From assembly GCA_964531525.1 (NCBI GenBank), contig CAZHDF010000039.1:1-23514 (forward strand): DNA of 23,514 nucleotides, written 5' to 3'. The position numbers and the translations under genes were made by a program. The stretch comes from CAYYWV01 sp964531525 (GTDB lineage: Bacteria > Pseudomonadota > Alphaproteobacteria > JAAXGF01). Positions 1 through 10,318 of the stretch are shown piece after piece (the stretch's first letter is position 1; each line of letters starts with the position of its first letter). A model generated the notes under the pieces. The model saw only the letters and a list, made by a program, of their open reading frames with translations. It was not told the origin of the DNA and did not search any database.

Positions 1-456
1 CTCATTTCCGCGGTGTTCGCGGCGCGCGCGGACGACGACCTCGTACGGCTTCTGGCGCGGGTCGAGGCGCTCGGGCAATTCCTCGCGAGCGACGACGGGG
101 CCAATCTTCTCACCGCCTACCGGCGCGCCGCCAATATCGTGCGCATCGAGGAAAAGAGGGACGGCGCGCGCCACGACGGCGCGCCCGACCCGAACTTGTT
201 CGAGGCCGACGAGGAACGCGCGCTCGCCGCTTGTCTCGACGACGTGGGCAAGCGCGCGCGCGAGGCGCTCGGGCGCGAGGACTTCGAGGCCGCGATGGCG
301 GCGCTCGCGGCGCTGCGCGCGCCGGTCGATGCGTTCTTCGAGCATGTGACCGTGAACTGCGACCGACCGGACTTGCGCGAAAACCGCTTGCGGCTTCTCG
401 CGCGGATTCGGAAAACCATGGATGAAATCGCCGATTTCTCAAGGATCGAGGGCTAG
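1..456 (+). CDS. glyS: Glycine--tRNA ligase beta subunit, C-terminal fragment (5' end outside window)
   Basis: This is the 3' end of the beta subunit of the bacterial alpha2beta2 glycyl-tRNA synthetase, which charges tRNA-Gly in the cytoplasm. The frame is open from base 1, so the first GTG at 13 is not the real start and about 150 C-terminal residues are present. The segment matches the DALR-type anticodon-binding region of GlyS: a helical stretch with YRRAANI, then the closing block FFEHVTVNCD...LRENRLRLLARI...ADFSRIEG, which is the characteristic GlyS C-terminus. The stop TAG (454-456) lies 6 nt before the ATG of ppdK, and the bases between hold the AGGGGA Shine-Dalgarno of ppdK, so the two genes are probably co-transcribed. 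glyS followed by ppdK is a familiar order in alphaproteobacteria (general knowledge). Nothing abnormal is seen. Confidence 0.93.
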   Translation, partial: LISAVFAARADDDLVRLLARVEALGQFLASDDGANLLTAYRRAANIVRIEEKRDGARHDGAPDPNLFEADEERALAACLDDVGKRAREALGREDFEAAMAALAALRAPVDAFFEHVTVNCDRPDLRENRLRLLARIRKTMDEIADFSRIEG

Positions 457-462
457 GGGACG

Positions 463-3141
<2,679 letters not shown>

Positions 3142-3160
3142 ACAATCGGGAGGACAGGCC

Positions 3161-3601
3161 ATGACCGACGCGCCCGACCAGGCCGAGTGCATCTTCTGCA
3201 AGATCGTCGCCGGCGAGATTCCCTGCTTCAAGCTCCACGAGGACGACGACACGCTCGCCTTCATGGACATCAACCCGGTCAACGAGGGGCACGCGCTGAT
3301 CATCCCCAAGGCCCATTTCGAGGACGTCTACGCGGTCTCCGACGCGGCGATCGCCGCCACCGCCGCGACCGCCGCTCGGGTCGCGCGCGCGGCGCGCGCC
3401 GTGCTCGCGCCCGAGGGGCTCAACCTCCTTCAGTGCAACGGGCCGGCCGCCGCCCAGTCGGTCCGGCATTTCCACATGCACGTGATCCCGCGCCGCATGG
3501 ACGACGGCCTCGCCATGAACTGGGAGATCATCCCCGGCGACATGGACGCCATCGCCAAAACCGCCGACCGCCTCCGCGCCGAGATCGAAAAGGGACTTTA
3601 G
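3161..3601 (+). CDS. HIT (histidine triad) family protein, HinT-like
   Basis: This is a 146-aa protein of the histidine triad superfamily, the small cytoplasmic nucleotide hydrolases or transferases (HinT/Fhit/GalT-like) that act on nucleoside phosphoramidates and related nucleotides. The N-terminal block ECIFCKIVAGEIP (C10, C13) is the zinc-type signature of bacterial HinT-like proteins. The triad RHFHMHVIPR gives H103, H105 and H107, with H107 the expected nucleophile by family analogy. DINPVNEGHALIIPK is the typical central strand and loop. GGGAGGA ends 6 nt before the ATG, a strong ribosome binding site. Its stop TAG (3599-3601) overlaps by 3 bases the stop of the opposing ygfZ gene (3598-3600). 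The physiological substrate cannot be told from sequence. Confidence 0.94.
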   Translation: MTDAPDQAECIFCKIVAGEIPCFKLHEDDDTLAFMDINPVNEGHALIIPKAHFEDVYAVSDAAIAATAATAARVARAARAVLAPEGLNLLQCNGPAAAQSVRHFHMHVIPRRMDDGLAMNWEIIPGDMDAIAKTADRLRAEIEKGL

Positions 3602-4500
3602 AACCGCGCCCAGGGGGGCTTGACGGGGCGGAGGCGGGCGTCGCCGGCGCGCAGGGGCTCGCTATCGGCCTCGGCGGCTTCCGCGACCCGGTCGAGGCGC
3701 AGGATGGCGAGGCCGCGTTCGCCGGCGGCCGAGCGCATCTCGCCCGCCGCGCGCCCGGCCAGGGTCACGGGCGCGTCGGGCGCCGGCGTCGGGCCGTCGA
3801 TCTCGACCCCGAACAGGCGCTTGCGCAAGCTCGCGCGGTGGTAACTGCGCGCGGTCACTTCCTGGCCGACGAAGCAGCCCTTCTCGAAGTCGAGCCCGTT
3901 CAACCCCTCGATCCCGATCTCGGCGAGGATCGATTTCTCGACCCGGATGTCGCGGCTGCCGTCGGGCAGGGCGAGCGCCAGCCGATGGCGGTCGTAGTCG
4001 GCGGCGTCCTTGGGCGCGAAGCCCGCCGCCTCGGCCGCCTCCCGGGCTTCGTCCACGGGCAGGATCGCGCGCGCCCCCGCCGCCGCGAGGCGCGGGTCGA
4101 TGAAGACGACGCCGCCGGCGAAGGGCCGCGCGCGGCGTTGCGCGTCGTCGAGGCCGAGCGCCGCGCCCGCGCGATCGCCATAGAGCGCGAGCACCGCGAG
4201 GTCGTCGCGGGGGGTCACCTCGACCCGGGCGCGCAGCCGATAGAAGGCGAGGCGGCGGACGAGATCGTCCCGGCGCGCGCGTTCGCAGTCGAACAGCAGC
4301 GCGCCGTCCCATTCGGCGATGAAGAAGTCATGGAGAAACTTTCCCTGAGGAGTGAGCAACGTCGCGTAAATCGCTTGTTTGCTTGAAACTTTCCCAATGT
4401 CGTTGGAGATCAATCCTTGGAGGAAATCGCGCGCGTCCTCGCCTTCGAGCGACAGCAGGCCGCGCGCCTCGATCACCGCATACCATCGTTCGTTCGTCAT
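3598..4500 (-). CDS. ygfZ: YgfZ/GcvT-domain folate-binding protein (Fe-S cluster assembly)
   Basis: YgfZ is a tetrahydrofolate-binding protein related to glycine-cleavage T protein that supports maturation or repair of certain [4Fe-4S] enzymes such as the radical SAM protein MiaB (family knowledge). The signature K-G-C-[FY]-x-G-Q-E is present as KGCFVGQEVTAR (K207, C209, Q213). The N-terminal GARD-like fold shows LEGEDARDFLQGLISNDI and YATLLTPQGKFLHDFF. I chose the ATG at 4500 (300 aa) because MTNERWYAV leads directly into the family N-terminus. An upstream in-frame ATG at 4578 adds 26 arginine-rich residues that do not look conserved and would overlap the promoter of the divergent glycan operon. 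No strong Shine-Dalgarno precedes 4500. The gene converges on the HIT gene with overlapping stops. Confidence 0.92.
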   Translation of the reverse strand: MTNERWYAVIEARGLLSLEGEDARDFLQGLISNDIGKVSSKQAIYATLLTPQGKFLHDFFIAEWDGALLFDCERARRDDLVRRLAFYRLRARVEVTPRDDLAVLALYGDRAGAALGLDDAQRRARPFAGGVVFIDPRLAAAGARAILPVDEAREAAEAAGFAPKDAADYDRHRLALALPDGSRDIRVEKSILAEIGIEGLNGLDFEKGCFVGQEVTARSYHRASLRKRLFGVEIDGPTPAPDAPVTLAGRAAGEMRSAAGERGLAILRLDRVAEAAEADSEPLRAGDARLRPVKPPWARF

Positions 4501-4571
4501 CCGCCGTTCGCTCGCCCCGCATGTTCCGGTCCGCCGATGAGGTGGTGCCCCGCGCCCGCGAAGGCAATCCC

Positions 4572-4600
4572 TGGCCATGATCCGGGCGATTGCGTATAAC
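4572..4600 (+). promoter_or_regulatory. Candidate sigma-70 promoter for the glycan operon, probably leaderless
   Basis: TGGCCA (4572-4577, 4 of 6 to TTGACA) is followed after exactly 17 bp by TATAAC (4595-4600, 5 of 6 to TATAAT). Only 7 bases separate this -10 box from the ATG at 4608, so transcription should begin at or next to the start codon. There is no Shine-Dalgarno between them. Leaderless mRNAs are common in alphaproteobacteria (general knowledge). The assignment rests on box spacing alone. Confidence 0.5.
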
Positions 4601-4607
4601 CCGGCCG

Positions 4608-5639
4608 ATGCGCATCCTCCTGGTCGACGACTCGCTCCCCTTCGACGGCTACACGCCCTCGAGCCAACCGCTCGGCGGCGTCGAGAAGGCGTTCGCGAGC
4701 CTGCCCGCGGCGCTGCGTCGGCGCGGCCACGATGTCGATGTCGTCAACCGCTGCCGCTTTCCCATCATGGCCGATGGCGTGACGTGGAAGCCCTGGGAAG
4801 CGCCGCGTCCCGAATCCTGCGACGTTCTGATCGCCTACCGCAAGCCGGCATTGCTCGATTTCGAGGTCGAGGCGGCGAAGCGCATCCTCTGGATCGCGGG
4901 CCCGGGAGGCTATCTCGCCCGGGGGCCCAATCCGGAGATCCTCGCGCGCCACGCCGCCGCGCCGATCGTCGTCGCCGGGCCGCGCCACGCCGCGACGGTC
5001 CCCGAGGCGCTCGCCGGGCGCGTGGTCGAGATCGCGCCGGGGCTGGCCGCGACCTTCCGCGAGGCCGAACCCATGGCGCCCGCCAATCCGCCGCGCGCGG
5101 TCGTCACCACCCATCCGCTGATGGACCTCGACTGGCTGATCGACCTTTGGACGCGCGAGATCCGTTCCAAGGTCGAGAACGCCGAGTTGCAGATCTTCTC
5201 GGCGACGCTCGATCGCGGCTTGCTGGGCGGCGATGTGCCCGAGCGCATCCAGCCGGTTCTCGACCGGGCGTTGGCCGCGCGCGAGCACGGCGTGACCATC
5301 CTGCGGCCGCGCGCCGATCCCGACATGGCCGAGGCCTACCGCGAGGCGCGGGCGCATCTCTACCCGGGCGCGGCGGCCGAGGTCTATTGCGCGACGCTCG
5401 CCGAATCCCAGGCGGTCGGCCTGCCGGCGGTCGCGCGTCCCTTCGCCGCGACGCGAGAGCGGGTGGTCGACGGCGAGACCGGGTTCATCGTGCCCGACGA
5501 TCTGGCGTTCGCGAGCTGCGCGATTCTGCTTCTCGAGAACGTGGGCGTCTTCGAGGGACGCAGCGAGGCGGCGCGCGCCACCCAGCGCGGGCGCGACTGG
5601 GATGCCGCCGCCGCCGAGTTCGAGGCGCTCCTGCGGTGA
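4608..5639 (+). CDS. Glycosyltransferase, GT4-like (GT-B fold), first gene of glycan operon
   Basis: A 343-aa GT-B-fold glycosyltransferase, probably retaining and GT4-like. The N-terminal Rossmann strand is MRILLVDDSLPFDG, followed by the acceptor-side loop LGGVEKAFASLPAALRRRGHDV. The C-terminal donor-binding half has AEVYCATLAESQAVGLPAVA, an E-x7-E-type arrangement, and the VVDGETGFIVPDD strand common to this family. I start at ATG 4608: it begins exactly with the conserved first beta strand and lies 7 nt from a -10 box, whereas the upstream TTG at 4590 adds only six residues. Its stop TGA overlaps the GTG of the next gene (GTGA). The neighbours (GT9, GT2, GT4, AsnB) place it in surface polysaccharide or LPS assembly. 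The transferred sugar is unknown. Confidence 0.85.
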   Translation: MRILLVDDSLPFDGYTPSSQPLGGVEKAFASLPAALRRRGHDVDVVNRCRFPIMADGVTWKPWEAPRPESCDVLIAYRKPALLDFEVEAAKRILWIAGPGGYLARGPNPEILARHAAAPIVVAGPRHAATVPEALAGRVVEIAPGLAATFREAEPMAPANPPRAVVTTHPLMDLDWLIDLWTREIRSKVENAELQIFSATLDRGLLGGDVPERIQPVLDRALAAREHGVTILRPRADPDMAEAYREARAHLYPGAAAEVYCATLAESQAVGLPAVARPFAATRERVVDGETGFIVPDDLAFASCAILLLENVGVFEGRSEAARATQRGRDWDAAAAEFEALLR

Positions 5640-6610
5640 GGATCCTGTTCGTGACCGCGACCCGCATCGGCGATGCGGTGCTGACCACGGGACTTCTCGG
5701 CCATCTGATCGACCGATACCCGAACGCGCGCATCACGGTCGCCTGCGGGGTCGCGGCCGCGCCCCTGTTCGAGGCCGCCCCCGGTGTCGAGCGCGTGATC
5801 GTTCTGGTGAAGCGCAAATGGGCGGGACATTGGTTCGACCTGTGGCGTGACGCCATTCGCGTCTGGTGGGGCTGGAGCATGGTGATCGACCTGCGCGGCT
5901 CGCTGATCTCCTATTTCCTGCTCGCCCGCAAACGCAAGGTCTACTGGGGCGAGACCGGGGAACGCCACCGGCTGATCGCGCTCGCCCGCGTTTTGCGCCT
6001 GCCCGAGCCGCCGGCTCCGCGCGTCTGGACGACGCCCGCCCAAGAGGCCGAGGCCGCGCGCCGCATCCCCGAGGACGGGCCGGTGCTCGCGCTCGGGCCG
6101 ACCGCCAACTGGCGCGGCAAGATCTGGCGGGCCGAGAACTTCATCGCCCTCGCCGAGCGACTGACCGCGCCCGACGGCATTCTCCCCGGCGCGCGGATCG
6201 CGATCTTCGGCGCGGCGAACGAGCGCGAAATCGCGCGTCCGGTGATCGAGGCGGTGCCCGAGGATCGGCGCATCGACCTGGTCGGCGGGATCGATCTGAT
6301 GACCGCCGCCGCCGCGCTCAAGCGTTGCGCGCTCTATATCGGCAATGATTCGGGGCTGATGCATCTCGCCGCCGCGGCGCGGATTCCGACCGTCGGCCTG
6401 TTTGGCCCGAGCCACCCCGAGGTCTATGCCCCCTGGGGCAAGCACACGGCGGTCGCGCGGACCGCCATCCCCTACAAGAAGCTGTTTCCGCCGGGCTACG
6501 ATCACCGCACCACCGGCAGCCTGATGGACAGCCTTTCGGTCGAGGCGGCCGAAGAGGCGGCGGTCGCACTTTGGGAGCGTTGCCGCGACGCGGGGGAGGG
6601 ACCGGCATGA
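5636..6610 (+). CDS. Glycosyltransferase family 9 (heptosyltransferase-like)
   Basis: A 324-aa GT9 protein, the family of ADP-heptose:LPS heptosyltransferases that add heptose to the LPS inner core at the cytoplasmic face of the inner membrane. The N-terminus VRILFVTATRIGDAVLTTGL is the family opening strand with the G-D-x-x-L/T motif. The C-terminal donor-binding half shows LGPTANWRGKIW and IGNDSGLMHLAAAARIPTVGLFGP, the standard GT9 nucleotide-sugar site. The start is GTG at 5636, inside the stop of the upstream gene (GTGA overlap), and a coupled start is expected. The same frame is open back to 4577 but that stretch lies over the previous gene and is not coding. The stop overlaps the ATG of the next gene (ATGA). 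WaaC, WaaF and WaaQ-like roles cannot be separated from this sequence alone. Confidence 0.9.
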   Translation: MRILFVTATRIGDAVLTTGLLGHLIDRYPNARITVACGVAAAPLFEAAPGVERVIVLVKRKWAGHWFDLWRDAIRVWWGWSMVIDLRGSLISYFLLARKRKVYWGETGERHRLIALARVLRLPEPPAPRVWTTPAQEAEAARRIPEDGPVLALGPTANWRGKIWRAENFIALAERLTAPDGILPGARIAIFGAANEREIARPVIEAVPEDRRIDLVGGIDLMTAAAALKRCALYIGNDSGLMHLAAAARIPTVGLFGPSHPEVYAPWGKHTAVARTAIPYKKLFPPGYDHRTTGSLMDSLSVEAAEEAAVALWERCRDAGEGPA

Positions 6611-7362
6611 GCGCGCCCCGTCTCTCGGCCCTGGTGGTCGCCCATGACGAGGAGGCGCAGCTCGACGACTGCCTCGCGACGCTGGCCTTCGCCGACGAGA
6701 TCGTCGTGGTTCTCGACCGCTGCACCGATCGCTCGAAGGAAATCGCCGCGCGCCATACCGACCGCCTGATCGAGGGCGCCTGGGAGATCGAGGGGCCGCG
6801 CCGCCACGCGGGCCTCAACGCCTGCTCGGGCGACTGGATTGTCGAGGTCGACGCCGACGAGCGCGTGACTCCCGAGCTCGCCGCCGAGATCCGCGCGGCA
6901 ATCGCGACCGCGCGGCCGGGCTATTTTCTCATCCCCTACGACAACTATATCGGCGCGCGGCTGGTGCGTCATGGCTGGGGCGCGTCCTGGGGGGTGTCGG
7001 CGACCGCGCGGCTGTTCTCGCGCGGGGCCAAGCGCTGGGGTGATCAGCGCATCCATCCGAGCGTCACGCTCGACGGCGAGCGCCGCTGGCTGAAGGCGCG
7101 GATGATCCACTACGTCGATCGCGACATCTCCGACATGATCCGCAGGCTCGACCGCTACACCAGCGCTCGGGCGCGAGATTTGCGCGAAAGCGGCGCGCGC
7201 GAGAGCCTCGCCAACAACGTCCGGCGGCTGTTCTCGCGCTTCCTGAAGTGCTACGTCGGGCGCAAGGGCTATCGCGAGGGGGGCTATGGCTTCCTGATCG
7301 CGCTGTTCGCGGGGCTTTATCCGTTGATCTCGTATCTCAAGGCGACGCTGGAGGACGAATGA
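6607..7362 (+). CDS. Glycosyltransferase family 2, WaaE/KdtX-like
   Basis: A 251-aa inverting GT-A glycosyltransferase. The N-terminus RLSALVVAHDEEAQLDDCL is the GT2 nucleotide-binding strand, and the metal-binding DxD is VDADE (D82, D84). The block ADEIVVVLDRCTDRSKEIA and the C-terminal region with RIHPSV and MIHYVDRDISDMIRRLDRYT resemble WaaE/KdtX-type LPS core beta-1,4-glucosyltransferases, where the H-x-Y-x-D region is typical. A hydrophobic C-terminal stretch (FLIALFAGLYPLISYL) may dock on the membrane. The ATG at 6607 overlaps the previous stop (ATGA) and is preceded by GGGGAGGGA, a good ribosome binding site. Its own stop overlaps a further ATG at 7359 that begins a 23-codon frame. Core glucosyltransferase activity is inferred from family resemblance. 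Confidence 0.9.
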   Translation: MSAPRLSALVVAHDEEAQLDDCLATLAFADEIVVVLDRCTDRSKEIAARHTDRLIEGAWEIEGPRRHAGLNACSGDWIVEVDADERVTPELAAEIRAAIATARPGYFLIPYDNYIGARLVRHGWGASWGVSATARLFSRGAKRWGDQRIHPSVTLDGERRWLKARMIHYVDRDISDMIRRLDRYTSARARDLRESGARESLANNVRRLFSRFLKCYVGRKGYREGGYGFLIALFAGLYPLISYLKATLEDE

Positions 7363-7430
7363 CCGCGCTTCGCCGCTTCCGGCCACACGGTCCACTGCGA
7401 CACGGCCCGCGATGCGCGTTCTCCAGGTAA
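7359..7430 (+). CDS. Possible 23-aa leader/coupling ORF before GT4 gene
   Basis: An ATG overlaps the stop of the GT2 gene (ATGA) and opens a 23-codon arginine-rich frame (MTALRRFRPH...) ending at TAA 7428-7430, inside the next glycosyltransferase gene. That gene has no visible Shine-Dalgarno before its ATG at 7412, so ribosomes terminating at 7430 could reinitiate there. Alternatively this is just a chance frame. No similarity is recognised. Confidence 0.3.
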   Translation: MTALRRFRPHGPLRHGPRCAFSR

Positions 7431-8434
7431 TGGCGGGCGCCCGCCGGGGCGGCGCCGAGGCGTTCTTCGCGCGCCTCGTGCCGGCGCTCGCGCGCGCGGG
7501 CGTCGAGCAGGCGGCGGCGATCCGCCCCCACGCGGCGCGCGAGGCGGCCTTGGCGGAGGCCGGCGTTCCGGTTACGACGCTGCGCTTCGGCGGGCCGCTC
7601 GACCGTCTCACCCCGCTTCGGCTGCGCCGCCTCGCCGCGCGCTTTCGCCCCGATCTCGTGCTTTCCTGGATGAACCGCGCGGCGCGCGCGGTGCCGCGCG
7701 GCGACTACGTCCATGTCGGGCGGCTCGGGGGCTATTACGATCTCAAGTACTATCGCCATTGCGACTGGCTGGTGGCCAACACCGAGGATCTGGTCGCTCA
7801 TATCCTCGCCGGCGGCTGGCCGCGCGCGCGGGTGCGCTATCTGCCCAACTTCGTCGCCGACGCAACCGCGCCCGCCGCCTCGCGCGGCGATTTCGACACC
7901 CCCGCCGACGTGCCGCTTCTGTTCGCGCTCGGCCGGCTCCATCGCAACAAGGCCTTCGACGTTCTGCTCGATGCGCTCGCGACGCTTCCCGGCGTCTGGC
8001 TTTGGCTTGCCGGCGAAGGCCCCGAGGAAGCGGCGCTCCGCGCCCGGGCCGAGCGTCTCGGCATATCCGGGCGGGTGCGGTTTCTCGGCTGGCGCGACGA
8101 TGTGGCCGCGCTTTTCGCGGCGGCCGACGTTTTCGTCTGCCCGTCGCGCCACGAGCCGCTCGGCAATGTCGTGATCGAGGCCTGGGCCCGGCGCCGCGCG
8201 GTCGTCGCCGCCGCCGCGCAGGGGCCCTCGGCGCTGATCGAGGCGGAGACGAACGGGCTGCTCGCGCCGGCCGACGACGCGGCTGCGCTGGCGGGCGAGA
8301 TCCGGCGCCTGCTCGACGACCCGGCGTTCGCCGCGCGGCTCGCCGAGGCCGGGCGGCGGGTCTTCGAGACGCGCTTCGCCGAGCCGGTGGTGGTGCGCCG
8401 CTGGCTCGACTTCTTCGCCGAGGCGGTCGGCTGA
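7412..8434 (+). CDS. Glycosyltransferase family 4
   Basis: A 340-aa GT4 retaining glycosyltransferase with a GT-B fold. The N-terminus MRVLQVMAGARRGGAEAFFARL has the glycine-rich acceptor loop of the family. The middle shows NTEDLVAHILAGGWP and VRYLPNFVAD, the linker where GT4 proteins read (I/L)PNFVD. The C-terminal half has FALGRLHRNKAFDVLLDAL (sugar-nucleotide binding), then CPSRHEPLGNVVIEAWARRRAVVA, the E-x7-E motif. I choose ATG 7412 because it supplies the first beta strand. The ATG at 7430, which overlaps the stop of the 23-codon frame (TAATG), would delete it. The stop overlaps the asnB ATG by one base. It probably adds a residue to the LPS core or a related glycan. Donor and acceptor are unknown. 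Confidence 0.9.
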   Translation: MRVLQVMAGARRGGAEAFFARLVPALARAGVEQAAAIRPHAAREAALAEAGVPVTTLRFGGPLDRLTPLRLRRLAARFRPDLVLSWMNRAARAVPRGDYVHVGRLGGYYDLKYYRHCDWLVANTEDLVAHILAGGWPRARVRYLPNFVADATAPAASRGDFDTPADVPLLFALGRLHRNKAFDVLLDALATLPGVWLWLAGEGPEEAALRARAERLGISGRVRFLGWRDDVAALFAAADVFVCPSRHEPLGNVVIEAWARRRAVVAAAAQGPSALIEAETNGLLAPADDAAALAGEIRRLLDDPAFAARLAEAGRRVFETRFAEPVVVRRWLDFFAEAVG

Positions 8435-10200
8435 TGTGCGGGATCGCGGGGGTCTGGCGGCGCGACGGGACGGCGCCGGCCGAGGCGGCGCTGGACACGC
8501 TGATCGCCGCGCTCGGCCATCGCGGACCCGACGGCAGCGGGCGCTATCGCGCGGGCGGGCTCGCGCTGGTTCAGACGCGGCTCGCGATCATCGACCTCGC
8601 GGGCGGCGACCAACCCTTGTTCGGACCCGAGGGCACCGTGCTGGTCGCCAACGCCGAGATCTACGACTACATCGAGCAGCGCGCCGCGCTCGGCGCCGAG
8701 GGGTTCGCCACCGGCTCGGACTGCGAGGTGGCGCTCCATCTCTACCATCGCGACCGGTTGCGCTATGCCGACGCCCTGCGCGGCATGTACGCGATCGCGC
8801 TTTACGATCCGCGCGCCGACCGGCTTGTGCTGTCGCGCGACCCCTTCGGCATCAAGCCGCTCTATTACGTCGAGGACGCGGACGGCATTGCCTTCGCCTC
8901 CGAGCCCCAGGCGTTGATCGCGGCCGGGCTCGTCGGGCGATCGCTCGTCGCCCACGCCCGCGACGAGCTGTTGCAGCTCCAGTTCACGACCGGGCGCGAG
9001 ACGGTTTTCGAGGGCGTCAATCGGGTGCTGCCCGGCGAAACGCTGGTGATCTCCCAGGGGCGGATCGTCGAACGCCTGCGCCGCGACGCCCTGCCCGAAG
9101 GCGGTCCCGCCGACTGGGACGAGGCCGACGCCTTGAAACGGCTCGACGCCGCGCTCGACGACAGCGTCACGGTCCATCAGCGCGCCGACGTGCCCTATGG
9201 CATGTTCCTCTCGGGCGGGATCGACAGCGCGACGCTGCTCGCGGTCATGGCGCGGACCAGCGCGCGTTCCTTGCGCGCCTACACGGTCGGCTTTCCGGGC
9301 TCGGCCACCCACGACGAGCGCGATCATGCCCGTGCGCTCGCCAAGACCGTCGGGGCCGAGCACGTGGAGATCGCCTTCGACGAGGGCGACTTCTGGACGC
9401 TGTTGCCCGAGGTCGCCGCGGTGCTCGACGATCCGGTGGCCGATTACGCGGCGCTGCCGAGCTACAAGCTGGCCGCCGCCGCCGCGCGCGAGGTCAAGGT
9501 CGTGCTGACCGGCGAGGGGGGCGACGAGTTGTTCGCGGGCTATGGGCGTTATCGCTCGGCGACGCGGCCCTGGTGGCGCGGGGGCAAGGCGTTCCGGCGA
9601 CGCGGGCTGATCGAGGGGCTCGGGCTCCTGCGCGATCCCCGGCCCGGCTGGCGCGACGGCATCGCGGCGGCCGAGGCGCTCGCCGCCCGGCCCGGCCGCA
9701 GTCGGCTTCAGGTCTTGCAGGCGGTCGATTGCGCCGATTGGCTCGCCCATGACCTGCTCGCCAAGGTCGACCGTTGCCTCATGGCCCACGGACTCGAGGG
9801 GCGGACGCCGTTTCTCGACCCGGTGGTGGCCGAGGTCGCCTTTCGCCTGCCCGACCGGCTCAAGATCGAGCGCGGGCTCGGTAAGTGGCTGTTGCGCCGC
9901 TGGCTTGACGAGCGCCTGCCCGAGGCGCGGCCGTTCGCGCGCAAGCGGGGCTTCACGGTGCCGGTCGGCGAGTGGGTCGCGGGCGCGGGCGAACGCCTCG
10001 GCCCCCTGGTCGCCGCCGCGCCCGGCGTGGCCGAGATCTGCGCGCCCGAGGCGGTCATGGCGCTTTATCGCGCGCCGGCGGACAAGCGCCGCGGCTTCGC
10101 CGCCTGGCTGCTCCTGTTCTACGCGCTTTGGCACCGCCGCCACGTCCTGGGCGCGGCCCCCGCCGGCGACGTGATCGAGACCCTCTCGACCCCGGCGTGA
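8434..10200 (+). CDS. asnB: AsnB-type glutamine-hydrolysing amidotransferase (asparagine synthase family), glycan-operon member
   Basis: A 588-aa class II glutamine amidotransferase of the asparagine synthase B family. The N-terminal glutaminase domain has nucleophile Cys2 (MCGIAGVW), HRGPDGSG and DPFGIKPLYY. The C-terminal ATP-pyrophosphatase domain carries the PP-loop FLSGGIDS (SGGIDS at 260-265), LTGEGGDELFAGY and GRTPFLD. The usual NGEIYN oxyanion-hole motif reads N73-A-E-I-Y-D78, a Gly-to-Ala change at a position that normally shapes the glutaminase site. The gene overlaps the GT4 stop by one base (TGATG) and is last in the operon, before a 12-bp hairpin. AsnB homologues in polysaccharide clusters often amidate uronic acids or similar carboxylates (family knowledge). 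Whether this one makes asparagine or modifies a sugar is undecided, and context favours the latter. Confidence 0.9.
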   Translation: MCGIAGVWRRDGTAPAEAALDTLIAALGHRGPDGSGRYRAGGLALVQTRLAIIDLAGGDQPLFGPEGTVLVANAEIYDYIEQRAALGAEGFATGSDCEVALHLYHRDRLRYADALRGMYAIALYDPRADRLVLSRDPFGIKPLYYVEDADGIAFASEPQALIAAGLVGRSLVAHARDELLQLQFTTGRETVFEGVNRVLPGETLVISQGRIVERLRRDALPEGGPADWDEADALKRLDAALDDSVTVHQRADVPYGMFLSGGIDSATLLAVMARTSARSLRAYTVGFPGSATHDERDHARALAKTVGAEHVEIAFDEGDFWTLLPEVAAVLDDPVADYAALPSYKLAAAAAREVKVVLTGEGGDELFAGYGRYRSATRPWWRGGKAFRRRGLIEGLGLLRDPRPGWRDGIAAAEALAARPGRSRLQVLQAVDCADWLAHDLLAKVDRCLMAHGLEGRTPFLDPVVAEVAFRLPDRLKIERGLGKWLLRRWLDERLPEARPFARKRGFTVPVGEWVAGAGERLGPLVAAAPGVAEICAPEAVMALYRAPADKRRGFAAWLLLFYALWHRRHVLGAAPAGDVIETLSTPA

Positions 10201-10209
10201 GAGCTTATA

Positions 10210-10237
10210 CCGCCGGGCCGGTGAACCGGCCCGGCGG
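10210..10237. terminator. Perfect 12-bp GC hairpin after asnB, probable (bidirectional) terminator
   Basis: CCGCCGGGCCGG (10210-10221), loop TGAA, then the exact complement CCGGCCCGGCGG (10226-10237). It begins 9 bp after the asnB stop and lies between convergent genes. No T-tract follows on the plus strand, so termination may need Rho, or the hairpin may mainly stabilise the 3' end. Confidence 0.6.
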
Positions 10238-10294
10238 GCGTTCAGACGCCACGCAGGCTTTCCTCGCATAAGCTCGGGCGCGCGGTCGCGCTTG

Positions 10295-10318
10295 CCGACA
10301 CGCCCATGGGCGCGTCGG
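10295..10318. repeat. 24-bp imperfect palindrome
   Basis: The core CGCCCATGGGCG (10301-10312) is a perfect 12-bp palindrome. After one mismatched pair (A10300/C10313) it is extended by CCGAC (10295-10299) and GTCGG (10314-10318). It lies 35 bp beyond the stop of the minus-strand MBL gene, so it could terminate that transcript. A protein-binding dyad is the alternative. Confidence 0.5.

Noticed and set aside
7837..10269. Very long open frame (810 codons) on the minus strand opposite asnB and GT4
   Set aside because: It is antisense to clearly functional genes, has no family motifs and is explained by the lack of stops at about 70% G+C.
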